NCBI GenBank assembly: GCA_000349905.1
Contig: AMXZ01001274.1
Coordinates: 1-20,786 of the forward strand
Direction of reading: 5' to 3'
Source: Volvariella volvacea V23
Lineage: Eukaryota > Basidiomycota > Agaricomycetes > Agaricales > Pluteaceae
DNA: 20,786 nucleotides
The position numbers and the translations under genes are program-made. Shown piece by piece: positions 19,683-20,786 of the stretch. How positions within the stretch are numbered: position 1 is the stretch's first letter; each line of letters begins with the position of its first letter. Below the pieces are notes generated by a model. That model ran no database searches. It worked only from the letters and a program-made list of their open reading frames with translations, and was not told the origin of the DNA.

Positions 19683-20268
19683 TTTTTAGAGCATTTCTGA
19701 AGGAGAGAGGAACAGATCTTTTTCTTTCTACATTGTATCCTATACGAACTCGTTTTCGACTTAGATTGGCCCGCGTGTGTTTCCTCTACATCATGGACTC
19801 GGATAATAGCCAGCATTTAATTTCGGATTTATCTTGTTTATCTTATGCATACTCAGTGCTGGTTCTCGCGCTCCTCAATTGGTCGAGGCACGGGGGACGG
19901 TTCCAAATCTCACCTCAGGCGCGGAACAAGCACTGATCCAATTCTACCACCTAGGGTGTTGAAAGCAAGTTATAGGCCTAGAGCCGAAGACACTGAACCG
20001 AAAAAATCACAACCTACACAGGAACAGCCGAAATCATACACACACCTGTGATCACCAACTTGGATTCATTTTTATATAACAGAGAGCGAGTCAAAAACAT
20101 GTATGTAGATTGATCATGATCTCTCACTAGCTAGGATGCATATAATTGGCGTTTCATAATGTGATGTCCCGAATTGAGCCGAAGGAAGGAAAGAAGGAAG
20201 GTACGCTTAGAAGTACGAAACTGCGTGTGCATTTACTGCAGATGGTCGTGAAACAAGCGCTTGTATAG
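19683..20268. other. Intergenic, no gene seen
   Basis: 3' flank of the transporter. It includes a purine-rich GAAG-type microsatellite but no supported coding sequence on either strand. Confidence 0.5.
20181..20201. repeat. GAAGGAAG-type purine microsatellite
   Basis: A short imperfect tandem run of GAAG/GAAA units, about 21 bp. A simple repeat with no sign of function. Confidence 0.7.
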
Positions 20269-20786
20269 TCTTGCAATTAACACAAAATAAAATACCTCGA
20301 GAATAACCTCATAAACTCAATTACGCCAAGCTAGTTGCCGAATCAAGACTATCATACACAGTAAAAAATCTCGACAGTAGCTTGGTAAACGTTATTACTC
20401 CAACCAGGATACTAGATTCAGGCAAACACATCAGTCTCCAAACCATAGAAAGTGAAAATCTTAGGACTCACCCGAGCGCGAGCCACGAGGGCAATTCTGT
20501 CACCACTTTTGAGAGACTCTACAAATCGAAAACCATTCCCAGCGCCATCCTCGTCCATTTTCTGCGAGCGGCATTCACCCCTATTCCATACTACCTCGTG
20601 TATTCTCTTTGTTCGATCTGCACGTCGGTTGCATTGGACTGTGTAGACTCTTCTATCGAGGTCTTGGATCTCCGTGACATCACCAGGCAGAACAGGGTCC
20701 CGCAATCCGTGGGATTCAGCCTCTGAAAGGATAACAGCATCAAACCAACTCCAGGCGCCTGCGTATGGCACTAATTATAATGAAGG
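20269..20786 (-). repeat. Right arm of inverted repeat pair (with 1-535)
   Basis: The reverse complement of this end aligns with bases 1-535 from the outermost base inwards. It is about 94% identical over the gene part by hand count, then weaker to gtcttgcaat at 20269-20278. It contains the third F-box-family copy and some 3' flank. Confidence 0.9.
20352..20770 (-). CDS. F-box-family protein, C-terminal exons, partial but open
   Basis: The window ends in an intron whose acceptor precedes base 20770. The exon at 20770-20472 reads PYAGAWSWFDAVILSEAESH through CAA at the site where the left copy has TAA, to FVESLKSGDRIALVARAR. A 60-bp intron (20412-20471) and the last exon at 20411-20352 (YPGWSNNVYQATVEIFYCV, stop) follow. 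There is no premature stop, so this copy may be functional. The N-terminal part, expected to hold the F-box by comparison with the copy at 868-1497, lies outside the window. F-box proteins act as substrate receptors of SCF ubiquitin ligases. The family is inferred from the full-length decayed copy and from memory of agaricomycete F-box families. Confidence 0.72.

Noticed and set aside
19679..19936. Plus-strand frame of 85 codons after the MFS stop.
   Set aside because: No motif. It overlaps the transporter stop codon and is more simply 3' UTR sequence.
1..20786. Whole window as a large mobile element (Starship-like or Helitron/TIR element).
   Set aside because: No tyrosine recombinase, transposase, helicase or reverse transcriptase frame was found. 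The terminal repeats are gene exons, not short transposon ends, and core eukaryotic genes lie inside.

Overview
The window reads as nuclear DNA of a filamentous basidiomycete, most likely a plant-litter- or wood-decaying agaricomycete. Nearly every gene is cut by short introns (about 46-70 bp, GT..AG) into up to 14 exons. Three genes encode typical secreted fungal enzymes: a GH6 cellulase, an AA9 lytic polysaccharide monooxygenase and a class-3 lipase. The edges carry a multicopy family that resembles agaricomycete F-box proteins. All gene models were spliced by hand by matching splice signals, reading-frame phase and conserved family motifs. Each model called intact closes in frame from ATG to stop.

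Layout, left to right. 1-535: the last exons of an F-box-family copy with a nonsense codon. 868-1497: a second, fuller but decayed copy with four in-frame stops. 2360-4171 (-): a GH6 cellobiohydrolase-type gene, seven exons, 396 aa, no CBM1. 4762-5576 (-): the INO80-complex subunit Ies6, seven exons, with its start codon split by an intron. 5661-8086 (+): the nucleolar Pumilio-like protein Puf6, eight exons, 682 aa. 9033-10271 (-): an AA9 LPMO, four exons, with a Ser/Gly/Asn-rich linker and a basic C-terminal tail. About 10.3-13.4 kb: 3 kb with no supported gene. 13368-14976 (+): a class-3 lipase, 14 exons, 292 aa. 15353-16933 (+): an intronless gene for an uncharacterised, probably nuclear 526-aa protein. 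17457-19682 (+): an MFS drug-efflux-type transporter carrying a nonsense codon and a frame disruption. 20269-20786 (-): a third F-box-family copy, inverted relative to the first, with an open reading frame.

Two conserved housekeeping genes (Ies6 and Puf6) share a divergent promoter with only 84 bp between their start codons. Around them lie extracellular degradation functions (cellulose, oxidative polysaccharide cleavage, lipids) and a decayed transporter. I see no evidence for one co-regulated pathway cluster. The most unusual large-scale structure is the inverted pair of F-box-family copies whose homologous ends coincide exactly with both window edges. This could be a real inverted duplication around about 20 kb, or a contig that ends in a dispersed repeat family. 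I found no convincing rRNA, tRNA, CRISPR or autonomous transposon.
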